A DNA stretch of 64,000 bases from Firmicutes bacterium UBA6113 (GTDB taxonomy: Bacteria; Bacillota; Clostridia; Tissierellales; Sedimentibacteraceae), in contig DIWF01000008.1 in NCBI GenBank assembly GCA_002422545.1, positions 1-64,000 on the forward strand, read 5' to 3'. This document shows, piece after piece, positions 53,081 to 61,856 of this stretch; within the stretch, counting starts at the first letter, position 1, and each line of letters opens with the position of its first letter. A program made the position numbers and the translations under genes. Below the pieces are notes generated by a model. It worked only from the letters and a program-made list of their open reading frames with translations, was not told the DNA's origin and searched no databases.

Positions 53081-53407
53081 TCAATAAAAATATTCTTTTA
53101 CTGTTGCATACATAATTGCTTCTATAACAACATAAATAATCCATGTTCCAAGAAGAAACAGTCTGTTTATGTACAATCCCGCCCAAAGTGACAAGATCAT
53201 GAGAACCTGAAGTATTTTATTGTTTTTTTCTTCGTGTTCTTGAGGAAACTTAGATTTTTTGATTAGAGCAAACAATACCTGTGTCACAACTATTGCAGCA
53301 AGTGAATACATGGCATAGTTTATGTCGTCAAAAAACATGAAAAAGTTTAAAGCTCCTATCAGCAAAATATTAACTGACATTCTTACCATATAAAAATATT
53401 TGTACAT
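53081..53407 (-). CDS. Small integral membrane protein, unknown
   Basis: 108 residues with four likely membrane helices (about 10-27, 32-50, 63-80, 83-100) and a charged middle loop KKSKFPQEHEEKNNK. No family recognised. It follows pyrR by 34 bp and ends at the rqcH terminator. SD ATGGAGA. Confidence 0.65.
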   Translation of the reverse strand: MYKYFYMVRMSVNILLIGALNFFMFFDDINYAMYSLAAIVVTQVLFALIKKSKFPQEHEEKNNKILQVLMILSLWAGLYINRLFLLGTWIIYVVIEAIMYATVKEYFY

Positions 53408-53441
53408 AATATCTCCATGAATTATATTAATATCACATAAT

Positions 53442-53972
53442 TTATTCGTTAATAAGCACCTGACTTGTTCCGTCTGTTTCTTCTAGGTGAACGCTTATTC
53501 TTTCGCTTCTTGATGTTGGAACATTTTTGCCGATGAAATCTGCACGTATTGGAAGCTCTCGGTGTCCTCTGTCTATTAATACTGCAAGCTCAACATTCTT
53601 TGGTCTTCCCCTGTCTACTATGGCATCAAGTGCAGCCCTTACAGTTCTTCCTGTATAAAGAACGTCGTCTACAAGCACCACCGTCTTGTTTTTTATGTCA
53701 AAGTCAAAACTTTTTACAGACATGGGAGCCATGTCGTCCTTTTCCAGGTCATCTCTGTAATAAGTTATGTCAAGTGGAAAGACAGGAACCTTTGAACCTT
53801 CTATTTCTTCTATTTTTTTGGAAAATCTTAAAGACAAAGGCCATCCCCTGGTTTTAATCCCAACAAGCACAACATTGTCAACGCCTTTATTTTTTTCTAT
53901 AATTTCATGGGCAATTCTAAAAACGGCTCTTTCTATTGCTTTTTCATCCATTATCAAAGCTTTTGCTTTCAT
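53442..53972 (-). CDS. pyrR: Bifunctional PyrR: pyr operon regulator/uracil phosphoribosyltransferase
   Basis: 176 residues. PRPP motif VVLVDDVLYTGRTVRAALDA (catalytic Asp pair) and the N-terminal MDEKAIERAVFRIAHEI are characteristic. PyrR binds pyr mRNA leaders and has weak UPRTase activity. No pyrimidine genes are in the window, so it would act in trans. The position after rluD is the common Firmicute one. Confidence 0.94.
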   Translation of the reverse strand: MKAKALIMDEKAIERAVFRIAHEIIEKNKGVDNVVLVGIKTRGWPLSLRFSKKIEEIEGSKVPVFPLDITYYRDDLEKDDMAPMSVKSFDFDIKNKTVVLVDDVLYTGRTVRAALDAIVDRGRPKNVELAVLIDRGHRELPIRADFIGKNVPTSRSERISVHLEETDGTSQVLINE

Positions 53973-53994
53973 TGCATTTTCCTCTCTGATACTA

Positions 53995-54951
53995 TTATTC
54001 TATTATTTTTAAAACCCCTTGGAAATATTCAGGAAGTTCTGAATCAAACTCCATGTATTCTCCAGTTGTGGGATGTATGAAGCCCACAGTCTTTGAATGC
54101 AGAAGCTGACCTTCAAGTCCGAATTTATTTGTCTTGCTTCCGTATACATCGTCCCCCACTACTGCATGGCCAATGTATTTCATGTGCACCCTTATTTGAT
54201 GAGTTCTTCCGGTTTCTAGTTTTAGTTTTAAAAGTGTGTACTTGCCGTATCTTTTCACAACCTGGTAGTTTGTAACTGCATTTTTACTGTTTTTTGAAGT
54301 GACGGCTCTTTTTTTTCTGTCTTTCTCACTTCTTCCAAGAGGAGCATCAACTTTTCCAATATCATCCTTAACATTTCCTTCAACAAGAGCATAGTAAATT
54401 CTGTTGATTGAATGTTCTTTCAAACAGGCGGCTAGGAAATTGTGGGACTTGTCATTCTTCGCAACAAGCATGAGGCCTGAAGTGTTCTTGTCAAGGCGGT
54501 GCACTATACCCGGTCGCATGACTCCATTTATGGAAGAAAGGTTTTTCAGATGGTACATGAGGCCATTGACCAATGTCCCGCCATGGTGCCCGGCAGCCGG
54601 ATGAACAACCATTCCCTGAAGCTTATTGATAACTGCAAGGTCGTTGTCTTCATAAACTATATGGATGTCAATGTTTTCTGCCTTCACATCCAGAAGCTCC
54701 GGTTCCGGTATTATTATTTTAATCATATCATTTTTTCTGGTCTTGTAGTTTGACTTGACATTCTTTTCGTTAACTGTTACCCTGCCATCAGCAATAAGTT
54801 TCTGCACTGAATTCCTTGACATGTCTTCAAGAAATGATGAAATATATACATCTATTCTTTCACCGTCCTTGTCCGCCACAATCACAGTTTCATCTTCATC
54901 TTCTTCGGACAATTCATCAAAATCATCAATGAAAAATTTGCTGTCATTCAT
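53995..54951 (-). CDS. rluD: 23S rRNA pseudouridine synthase RluD-like
   Basis: 318 residues from ATG 54951. An N-terminal S4 domain (about 20-80) precedes the RluA-type catalytic core with Asp in HRLDKNTSGLMLVA. It makes pseudouridines in helix 69 of 23S rRNA or related sites. The start overlaps the lspA stop by 8 bp (ATGAATGA). Confidence 0.93.
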   Translation of the reverse strand: MNDSKFFIDDFDELSEEDEDETVIVADKDGERIDVYISSFLEDMSRNSVQKLIADGRVTVNEKNVKSNYKTRKNDMIKIIIPEPELLDVKAENIDIHIVYEDNDLAVINKLQGMVVHPAAGHHGGTLVNGLMYHLKNLSSINGVMRPGIVHRLDKNTSGLMLVAKNDKSHNFLAACLKEHSINRIYYALVEGNVKDDIGKVDAPLGRSEKDRKKRAVTSKNSKNAVTNYQVVKRYGKYTLLKLKLETGRTHQIRVHMKYIGHAVVGDDVYGSKTNKFGLEGQLLHSKTVGFIHPTTGEYMEFDSELPEYFQGVLKIIE

Positions 54952-55420
54952 TAATATCACTCTTTTCAAATTTGTTAAAAAGAATCAATATAATCATTAG
55001 AATAGTTCCGCACACAACAAAGCTGTCAGCAATGTTGAATATTGGAAAATTGTAAAAACTTCCGAATCTCACATCTATAAAATCAACCACATATCCAAGC
55101 CTCAGCCTGTCGATGAAATTTCCTATTGCTCCTCCAGCAATCATGGAAATTGAAAGCCTTGACACAGGTGTCAAATTCTTTGCCATAAAAAACATGTAAC
55201 TTAAAACTCCCAGCATCACAACAGTTGCTATAATAAAAAACCACAGCTGGTTTTGCAGTATGCTGAAAGCTGCTCCCTTGTTTTCCGCGTAGGTAAATCT
55301 GAGAAAATTCCCTATTAATTTGATGGATTCTCCATCTTTAAGTATATCTACAGCCCAAAGCTTTGTAAGCTGATCTGAAACTATGGAAAACAAAAATATA
55401 ATTCTTGCTAAAATATTCAT
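54944..55420 (-). CDS. lspA: Lipoprotein signal peptidase II
   Basis: 158 residues with four membrane helices. The catalytic Asp residues lie in GNFIDRLRLGYVVDF and FNIADS. It cleaves prolipoprotein signal peptides, for example that of the polysaccharide deacetylase at 7064. It follows ylmH by 12 bp. Confidence 0.96.
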   Translation of the reverse strand: MNILARIIFLFSIVSDQLTKLWAVDILKDGESIKLIGNFLRFTYAENKGAAFSILQNQLWFFIIATVVMLGVLSYMFFMAKNLTPVSRLSISMIAGGAIGNFIDRLRLGYVVDFIDVRFGSFYNFPIFNIADSFVVCGTILMIILILFNKFEKSDINE

Positions 55421-55432
55421 ACTTACCTCTTC

Positions 55433-56218
55433 TTAAACATAATGCTTAACTTCTATTTTATATTTGCCGCTTTTGGTGACACCGGACAGTTTGGAAATTT
55501 TAAAGCGGCCAAACTTGCTTATGGAAATCATATCACCGTCTTTTACTTCTTGAGAGGTTTTGTCTTCTTCTCTGAAATTAACTTTTACAAATCCTCCTCT
55601 TACCATGTTTGCTGCCTCTTCCCTGGATTTGTTCGCAAGGTGCTTCACAATGCCGTCAAGGCGCATGGATGAGCTTGTGATGTTTAAAATCACATGTTCC
55701 TGTTCTTTAAATAACGTGTCTTCCAGTTTTATTTTTTCTGTTTCTATTTTATTGTGCCCGATCAAATCTATGTTATAAATAATGTAATCTGCAATGTCAC
55801 TATTCACAACAACATCAGCAAAATCCTCATAAACAAAAATATCACCTGTCTTGTTTCTGTCTATTCCCAGTGACATTATGGACCCCAGATAATCTTTGTG
55901 GCTTAATTTCTTGAACTTTGACCTGTTCCTGATGCGTATGGTTGTTATGTAATCATCCTTGTTTATTTCCTCAAGATAATCAGGGTATAAAATGAAAACT
56001 TTCCTCTCACAGTGTTCAGATGAGGGGAAAAGTTCAAATTTAACGTCAAAATTTCTTATAATCGGACTGCAAAGCTCTGCAACATAAGGATTTGTAAATT
56101 CCGTAACAACAGGAACATAATTTTTGCTCACCTGCAAAGCTTTGTCAGCTATTTTTTTCACAGTGTTTTTTGTTTCATCATCTTTTATGTAATCATAATA
56201 TTTTTCAAAATCTTTCAT
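55433..56218 (-). CDS. ylmH: YlmH-like S4-domain RNA-binding protein
   Basis: 261 residues. C-terminal S4 domain (about 181-240) with SSMRLDGIVKHLANKSREEA (in part), and an N-terminal domain of unknown fold. In B. subtilis, YlmH acts in ribosome quality control on peptidyl-tRNA, which fits with rqcH nearby; the gene is also part of the sepF division cluster. Confidence 0.93.
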   Translation of the reverse strand: MKDFEKYYDYIKDDETKNTVKKIADKALQVSKNYVPVVTEFTNPYVAELCSPIIRNFDVKFELFPSSEHCERKVFILYPDYLEEINKDDYITTIRIRNRSKFKKLSHKDYLGSIMSLGIDRNKTGDIFVYEDFADVVVNSDIADYIIYNIDLIGHNKIETEKIKLEDTLFKEQEHVILNITSSSMRLDGIVKHLANKSREEAANMVRGGFVKVNFREEDKTSQEVKDGDMISISKFGRFKISKLSGVTKSGKYKIEVKHYV

Positions 56219-56226
56219 CTCGCACC

Positions 56227-56487
56227 TTATAAGGCATAAACCAAATTCTGCAACAAATTTATTAATAAAAATGCCAGTATAGGAGAAAAATCAATCATTC
56301 CCATGCCTAATCCCAGTTTATCTAAAATTGCTCTGCAAGGAGCCATTATGGGCTCGGTCATTTGATAGATAAAGTTGGAAATCTTTGAGTATTGTAGGGT
56401 TGGGAAAAATGAAAGCAGAACTCTGACTAGTATTAAAGAATCTATAATTCTCAATAGTATGCCAAGAGCCAATTTAATAGTGTACAT
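56227..56487 (-). CDS. YggT/YlmG family membrane protein
   Basis: 86 residues with two hydrophobic blocks and the YggT core ILVRVLLSFFPTL and PIMAPCRAILDKLG. It is conserved near sepF; roles in division or osmoregulation have been proposed. SD AAGGAG. Confidence 0.93.
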   Translation of the reverse strand: MYTIKLALGILLRIIDSLILVRVLLSFFPTLQYSKISNFIYQMTEPIMAPCRAILDKLGLGMGMIDFSPILAFLLINLLQNLVYAL

Positions 56488-56500
56488 AAGCGCTCCTTAA

Positions 56501-56938
56501 TTATTTATAATTAAAATTCCTTTCAAATCTGTCGCTAAGTCTTCCGTCAATTTGAACATTGTTAGGAGCTATAACGAAAATACCGTTTGATATTTTTTGA
56601 ATACTTGCTTCAAGTGCATAAACAGCACCTTTGATGAATTCGAATACTTGTTTCTGATTTTCCAGTTCCATTCCTTCGATGTTCAAGACTACAACTTTTC
56701 TGTTTTTCAGTTCGTCAACAGCCTTAGTGCAATCTTCGTACTTTTGAGGCTCACAAATGAAGACTTTCATGTCAGTGTTAGAATGAACCTTAATTACATT
56801 GTTTTTCTTTGTATAAGTTTCCATTCTGTCATTTTTGCTGCTCTCGAATTTTCCTTCAGCAACAACTTCCTCCTCTTCATAATCTTCTTCCAAATCAGTG
56901 ATGCCGATAAAATCCTTTACTTTGTCCATTACTCCCAT
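56501..56938 (-). CDS. sepF: Cell division protein SepF
   Basis: 145 residues. An amphipathic N-terminus (MGVMDKVKDFIG) anchors it to the membrane, then a charged linker and the C-terminal SepF core (about 62-140) with RKVVVLNIEGME and DFISGAVYAL-like FIKGAVYALEASIQ. It tethers FtsZ and shapes the septum. It starts directly at the end of yggS. Confidence 0.95.
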   Translation of the reverse strand: MGVMDKVKDFIGITDLEEDYEEEEVVAEGKFESSKNDRMETYTKKNNVIKVHSNTDMKVFICEPQKYEDCTKAVDELKNRKVVVLNIEGMELENQKQVFEFIKGAVYALEASIQKISNGIFVIAPNNVQIDGRLSDRFERNFNYK

Positions 56939-57643
56939 TTACTTATCCTCCTTGTATATTCGTTTGCCAAATACAGCCGTACCAATTCTGACTATATTTG
57001 ATCCTTCTTCTATTGCTATTTCAAAATCATTTGTCATGCCCATGGAAAGATACTTCATTTGGGTGTTCTTAAGGTTCATAGAGGAAATTTTATCAAATAT
57101 TTCCTTCATCTTTTTGAAAACCCACCTTACATCTTCAGGATTCTCACAAAACGGTGCTACCGTCATGAGTCCCATAACCTTTATATTTTCAAATTGCTCC
57201 AAGGAGCTGACAAAATCGTATACTGAGTCTTCATTTATTCCAAACTTACTTTCTTCTTCGCCTATGTTAAGCTCAATGAGTATGTTTGAAATTATATTGT
57301 GCTGGGAAGCCCTTTTGTTAATTTCAGCAGCCAGTTCAATACTTTCTACTGAATGAATTAGATCAACCTTGTCTATTATGTATTTAACTTTGTTTTTTTG
57401 CAGATGTCCTATCATGTGCCATTTCACTTGAATGTCCTCAAGTTCACCGTACTTGTTCATGATTTCCTGGACTCTGTTTTCCCCGAGATTCTCAAGTCCC
57501 CTCATAACAGCTTCTCTTGCCCTTGAACCATCAACAGTCTTCGACACCGCTATTATTGTTATGTCTCCAGGATTTCTCCCGCATCTTATGGCTGCTTCAT
57601 TTTTTCTTTTTAATATTTCGTCAATATTTTCCTTTATGCTCAC
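56939..57643 (-). CDS. PLP homeostasis protein YggS/YlmE
   Basis: 234 residues. PLP lysine in IIAVSKTVDG (about 37), ENRVQE, WHMIGHLQKNK and SMGMTNDFEIAIEEGSN are signature motifs. It is a barrel that binds PLP and affects amino-acid pools; it is part of the division cluster. Confidence 0.95.
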   Translation of the reverse strand: MSIKENIDEILKRKNEAAIRCGRNPGDITIIAVSKTVDGSRAREAVMRGLENLGENRVQEIMNKYGELEDIQVKWHMIGHLQKNKVKYIIDKVDLIHSVESIELAAEINKRASQHNIISNILIELNIGEEESKFGINEDSVYDFVSSLEQFENIKVMGLMTVAPFCENPEDVRWVFKKMKEIFDKISSMNLKNTQMKYLSMGMTNDFEIAIEEGSNIVRIGTAVFGKRIYKEDK

Positions 57644-57652
57644 TTTATCCTC

Positions 57653-58912
57653 CTAATCTGCAATCTGACCTTCGTAAACCTTGTCAGGTTCAAGTATTAC
57701 CTTGTCAAAAGTCTTAATTGTGGAGTAACTTTTATCATTTATGTATATTATTCTTCTCTCATTTTCCCCTGAATATTCTCCGATAGAAACTATTGTGACG
57801 TCACCGTTTTGTCCAAGGATCTCAACCGGGAAAAATTTGATTATGTTGCTTGCATCTTCCACGTAAACTCCGTCCAGCCCATCCTTCTTTGTAAGTGCAG
57901 CTGAACTGATTTTAAGCCCCTCATGTATATCGGTTATAATTTGCAAATTTACATACCGTTTATCATATATTTTGTAAAAATAATCGTCAAAATACAATAT
58001 CAACACTGAGCTTTCGCTTCCATAATTAATTTTTTCAATATAACCCCAGATTTCATGCTGAGAGCCGTCTGAAAGAACCCTTATCTTTACGTACTTGTTT
58101 TCTTCAAATAACTTCGCCTTTTCGTTATCAACGGTTGCTGCTATATAATACTCGAAATTTCTTATTATTTTATAAATACCTTCATCCCTGGCAACTGTTG
58201 CGCTCTGGCTTTTGTCAGAAAGAGTATACTCTTGTTCTTTTGTACCGCTTGGAGTGATATTTAAAACATCTTGAAACTTATACACATCCTCCAGGCCATC
58301 TATTTTGTATGTAATTATTCCGGCCATACCTGAATAGTAAGGAACCTTGTTTGTGGATATGCTGCTCATAAGGCTTTTTTTCATGGTTTCAAGCTGATCC
58401 ACGTCATATTGTTCATATTCTCCCCCAGAATATGTTTCTATGCTATTATTATCTACTTGTCCAACAATATTATACATTGCATCCATATCACCGTTTAAGA
58501 TGCTTGCTTGAATTTCTGTCTCATATGAAGAAAGAGTTTCATCTGACAATGTTTTTTCAGCTGATGCAGAGATGTCCTTGCTTTTTTTCAAGTCAATGGC
58601 AGTTTGTACTTCTTCAATTTGCTTATTTGTCTGGGTAGAATTTGTGTCAGTGTTCAAGTCAGCCACAAGCTGCCCTTCTTTTATTTTTGTTCCGTCATCA
58701 AAATAATATGTGACGCTGCCGTCAAGTGAGGCAGAATATACTTCTTCATCTTTTACCACTATTCCGGAAGATTCGATTACGTCTTCCAGATTGCCGTCTT
58801 CCGCAACCATTATGTCAACTGAACCGTTGATATTTTTAAATATATATATAACCAGGCAAACTGTTGCGAAAGAAAAGAAGAAATTTTTCAACCCAAAGTT
58901 TTTTCTTGCCAT
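57653..58912 (-). CDS. HlyD-like membrane-anchored protein of the division cluster
   Basis: 419 residues from ATG 58912, seven bases after GGGG. One N-terminal membrane helix (about 8-26), then a barrel-sandwich/lipoyl-like segment (GSVTYYFDDGTKIKEGQLVADL) split by a helical stretch (about 90-170), and a C-terminal beta domain. This is the architecture of HlyD adaptors, but no ABC exporter or outer membrane partner is present. Clostridial genomes keep such a gene upstream of yggS-sepF. A role at the septum or in wall sensing is inference. Confidence 0.78.
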   Translation of the reverse strand: MARKNFGLKNFFFSFATVCLVIYIFKNINGSVDIMVAEDGNLEDVIESSGIVVKDEEVYSASLDGSVTYYFDDGTKIKEGQLVADLNTDTNSTQTNKQIEEVQTAIDLKKSKDISASAEKTLSDETLSSYETEIQASILNGDMDAMYNIVGQVDNNSIETYSGGEYEQYDVDQLETMKKSLMSSISTNKVPYYSGMAGIITYKIDGLEDVYKFQDVLNITPSGTKEQEYTLSDKSQSATVARDEGIYKIIRNFEYYIAATVDNEKAKLFEENKYVKIRVLSDGSQHEIWGYIEKINYGSESSVLILYFDDYFYKIYDKRYVNLQIITDIHEGLKISSAALTKKDGLDGVYVEDASNIIKFFPVEILGQNGDVTIVSIGEYSGENERRIIYINDKSYSTIKTFDKVILEPDKVYEGQIAD

Positions 58913-59042
58913 TTTCAAGCCCCAAATTTATTTATGTACTGATTCATTTAACAATCAGCCTGACTTTTTAAAATCCTGATTTTAATTGTTGCCGCATCTT
59001 TCTGCTGCAATTCATAAAAAGGCCTTTATATGCCGTGTATAC

Positions 59043-59072
59043 ATTATAACACGAATTTCATTGTTTTTGCAA
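59043..59072 (-). promoter_or_regulatory. SigA promoter of the hlyD-like/sepF cluster
   Basis: On the minus strand TTGCAA, an 18-bp spacer, TATAAT. The leader of about 120 nt holds a small TTGCAGCA/TGCGGCAA stem (one mismatch) but no riboswitch I recognise. Confidence 0.6.
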
Positions 59073-59087
59073 GTTATATATGCTTGT

Positions 59088-59119
59088 TTGACAATTAATA
59101 TTACAATATTTATTGACAA
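59088..59119. promoter_or_regulatory. 32-bp quasi-palindrome upstream of the division-cluster promoter
   Basis: Arms TTGACAATTAATATT and AATATTTATTGACAA match at 13 of 15 positions when one is reverse-complemented. It is centred about 35 bp upstream of the -35 box, a position that suits an activator site, but AT-richness lowers its significance. Confidence 0.35.
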
Positions 59120-59162
59120 AATTCAATATATATGACATTTTTATATATTTTGCTACAAAATA

Positions 59163-59187
59163 AAAAAATGGGGTTTCCCCCATTTAA
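59163..59187 (-). terminator. Intrinsic terminator of spoIVA
   Basis: AAATGGGG-GAAA-CCCCATTT on the minus strand followed by TTTT. It overlaps the spoIVA stop. Confidence 0.82.
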
Positions 59188-60662
59188 ATTATCAGGAATA
59201 TTATGCTTCCGGAACCGTCATTGACAATCTTTTCAATTGTCTTTTTAAGTTTCTTCCTTGCATTTTCAGGCATTGCAGTAAGTTTTGATTCAAGCTGCTC
59301 ATCCACAAGGCTGTATAATGTCTTCCCGAATATTTCTGCATCCCATATGCACTGTGGATTGTCTTTCATCTGTTCCATGAGATGATTAATAAGGTCTTCA
59401 CTTTGTGCTTTGCTTCCTATGACAGGGGAAACCTCAGTGTTTATGCCTGCGTTAAATATATGAAGTGAAGGTGCCTGAGCCTTGATTTTAATTCCGTACC
59501 TGCTGCCTTCCTTGAAAACTTCCGGCTTGTCAATTATCATATCGGCAATACCAGGAGACACGTAGCCATACCCCTTTGTCTTAGCATCATTAATTGCAGC
59601 TTCAACCCTACTATAGGAATCTTTTGATTTTGATAAATCGCCTATGAGCTTCAGTATCTGATGTTCTCCTGTAATTTCCTCACCGGACAGTTCGCTTATA
59701 ACTTTGTAGTAATATGAATTATCCAGATCGATTTTCATGTTTATACAGCCTGTTCCAAGCTCAATGTCTTTTACAAAATAATCTTCAACATAGTCATTTT
59801 CTGCTGAAAAAATATTGTCTGCGTTGAAGTCGCTCAATTTGTAGCATTCGCTGAAATCTTCCATGAGTGTATTTATTAAATCTCGTTTTAAAGAATAATC
59901 ATATGTAAGTCCGTCAAACCATCTTGGCAAATCAACATTGATTTCCTTAATAGGGAATTCATACAGAACATTTTCCAATACATTGTCAATGTCTTCCGTT
60001 TTAAGGTTCATGCAGTCTAAAACCATTACGGGAGCATCATATTTTTCCTTAAGCCGGATGGAAAGAGCCTGAGTGTTTTCATTCAAAGGATGCATAGAAT
60101 TTAAAATAATTACAAATGGTTTGTTTATTTCTTTTAGCTCCTTCACAACTCTTTCTTCCGCCATTATGTAGTTGTCTCTTGAAATGTCGGTAATGCTTCC
60201 ATCAGTAGTTACCAACACACCTATAGTTGAATGGTCCTTAATTACTTTTCTTGTTCCGATTTCTGCTGCTTCAGCAAAAGGAATTGGGTCCTCATTCCAA
60301 GGAGTGCTCACCAGTCTTGGAACTTCGCCTTCCATGTTTCCTATTGCACCGGGAATCATGTATCCTACGCAGTCAATGAGTCTCAAACTTGCATGAATGT
60401 TGTCCTTGAAAGTAACTTTTACAGCATTTCCAGGAACAAATTTCGGTTCTGTTGTTGTAACAGTCTTGCCTGTACCGCTTTGAGGCATTTCATCCTTTGC
60501 TCTTTCCCTGATATATTCATCTTCTATATTCGGCAGCATTACATTCTCTGAAAATTTTCTGATAAATGTAGACTTTCCGGTTCTCACCGGTCCGACTATG
60601 CCCAAATATATTTCGCCCTTGGTTCTTTTAGCTATATCCTCATATATATCTAAATTCGTAAT
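59184..60662 (-). CDS. spoIVA: Stage IV sporulation protein A (spore coat morphogenetic ATPase)
   Basis: 492 residues if translation starts at ATT 60662, the same length as the B. subtilis protein. Walker A GPVRTGKST (24-32), TTDGSITDISRDNY and the C-terminus NDGSGSIIFLII match the family. SpoIVA polymerises on the forespore surface using ATP and is the base of the coat. The optimal SD GGAGGAGGG (60677-60669) stands seven bases before this ATT; the only normal in-frame starts are TTG 60698 and GTG 60686, both lying upstream of that SD site. Confidence 0.93.
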   Translation of the reverse strand: MTNLDIYEDIAKRTKGEIYLGIVGPVRTGKSTFIRKFSENVMLPNIEDEYIRERAKDEMPQSGTGKTVTTTEPKFVPGNAVKVTFKDNIHASLRLIDCVGYMIPGAIGNMEGEVPRLVSTPWNEDPIPFAEAAEIGTRKVIKDHSTIGVLVTTDGSITDISRDNYIMAEERVVKELKEINKPFVIILNSMHPLNENTQALSIRLKEKYDAPVMVLDCMNLKTEDIDNVLENVLYEFPIKEINVDLPRWFDGLTYDYSLKRDLINTLMEDFSECYKLSDFNADNIFSAENDYVEDYFVKDIELGTGCINMKIDLDNSYYYKVISELSGEEITGEHQILKLIGDLSKSKDSYSRVEAAINDAKTKGYGYVSPGIADMIIDKPEVFKEGSRYGIKIKAQAPSLHIFNAGINTEVSPVIGSKAQSEDLINHLMEQMKDNPQCIWDAEIFGKTLYSLVDEQLESKLTAMPENARKKLKKTIEKIVNDGSGSIIFLII

Positions 60663-60768
60663 AATAATCCCTCCTCCGTTATGCACTTTCGTATACAATT
60701 AATTTATATGCCCCCCTTAAACTGTTTATTCCAAAAAATGTACAAATTATTTTATAAAAAACAACTAA

Positions 60769-60842
60769 AATTAGGAATTAAAAGAAAGGATTTGCCATCA
60801 GGCAAATCCTCACATTAATTTTTCATTCTTAATTCTTAATTT
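60769..60842. repeat. Family B inverted repeat, copy B4 (short form)
   Basis: Short left arm (ATTAGGAATTAA), central perfect hairpin GGATTTGCC-ATCA-GGCAAATCC (60788-60809), right arm TTCATTCTTAATTCTTAA. On the minus strand the central stem is followed by TTTCTTTT, so this copy may terminate gpsA. Confidence 0.82.
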
Positions 60843-60846
60843 CTTT

Positions 60847-61845
60847 TTAAAGCTTTTCTTCCTTTTTGTCTCTTAGCATGAGTTTGTTCACTGTTTCCTT
60901 GACGTCTGCATTGTTTTCGAGCAAGTCATACATTGCATTTACAATGGGCATTTCCACATTGAGTTTTTTTGAAAGTTCATAAGCCGCATATGTTGTTGAA
61001 ATTCCTTCAACTACCATTCCTACTTTTTTGGCTGCATCATCCTTGGAATATCCCTGTCCTATAAGATATCCTGCATTCCAGTTTCTTGAAAATTTGCTCA
61101 TGCACGTTACCATCAAATCGCCTATTCCGGACAGTCCGAAGAATGTTTCAACATCAGCTCCCATTGCAATTCCAAGTCTGGCTATTTCCACAATTCCTCT
61201 GTTCATGAGAGCTGCTTTTGCATTGTCGCCGTACCCTATTCCATCAGAAATCCCGGCTCCCAAAGCAATGATATTTTTAAGCGCTCCTCCCAGTTCTGCC
61301 CCTACTACGTCGTCATTTGTATAAACTCTGAAGTAGGATGACATGAACATATCCTGAATGTCAGATGCAGCTTTTTTATCTTCACAGGCAATCGTAATGG
61401 CTGTTGGCATTTTAGCCACAACTTCCTTTGCTATGGATGGACCTGTAAGGTCTGCAAAAATGCAGTCTTCTGTCTCTTCCCGCACTATGTCTGAAACAAG
61501 GCTCATTGTTCCTATTTCTATTCCCTTTGAAGCATTTATTATAATTTTATTTTTTTTGTACACACTGATAATTTGTCTTAGCACGCTTCTTATTTTTTGT
61601 GTAGGTGTTACAATTAAAATATATTCAGCGTCTTTTAATGATTCGTTTATATGGGAAGTAAACACTATGTTGTCCGGAATTATAACACCCGGAAGATATT
61701 TCTTGTTTTCTCTTTCTGTTGTTAATTCCCTGCATTGGTCTTCATCACGAAGCCATACAGTAACCTGGTGGCCGTTTTCAGAAAGAAGCTTGGCAAGAGC
61801 TGTTCCCCAGCTCCCTCCGCCAAGCAGCGTTATTCTTTTCTTCAA
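60847..61845 (-). CDS. gpsA: NAD(P)-dependent glycerol-3-phosphate dehydrogenase
   Basis: 332 residues starting at TTG 61845, eight bases after AGGAG; the ATGs in the gap are out of frame. Rossmann motif LGGGSWGTALA, the catalytic Lys in GALKNIIALG, and GLSGIGDLMVTC. It makes sn-glycerol-3-phosphate, the substrate of the neighbouring acyltransferase PlsY. Confidence 0.96.
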   Translation of the reverse strand: MKKRITLLGGGSWGTALAKLLSENGHQVTVWLRDEDQCRELTTERENKKYLPGVIIPDNIVFTSHINESLKDAEYILIVTPTQKIRSVLRQIISVYKKNKIIINASKGIEIGTMSLVSDIVREETEDCIFADLTGPSIAKEVVAKMPTAITIACEDKKAASDIQDMFMSSYFRVYTNDDVVGAELGGALKNIIALGAGISDGIGYGDNAKAALMNRGIVEIARLGIAMGADVETFFGLSGIGDLMVTCMSKFSRNWNAGYLIGQGYSKDDAAKKVGMVVEGISTTYAAYELSKKLNVEMPIVNAMYDLLENNADVKETVNKLMLRDKKEEKL

Positions 61846-61856
61846 GTCATCATCTC

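Noticed and set aside
58919..59036. Riboswitch in the leader of the HlyD-like gene
   Set aside because: It is long enough, but I find only one small imperfect stem and none of the conserved cores that I know.
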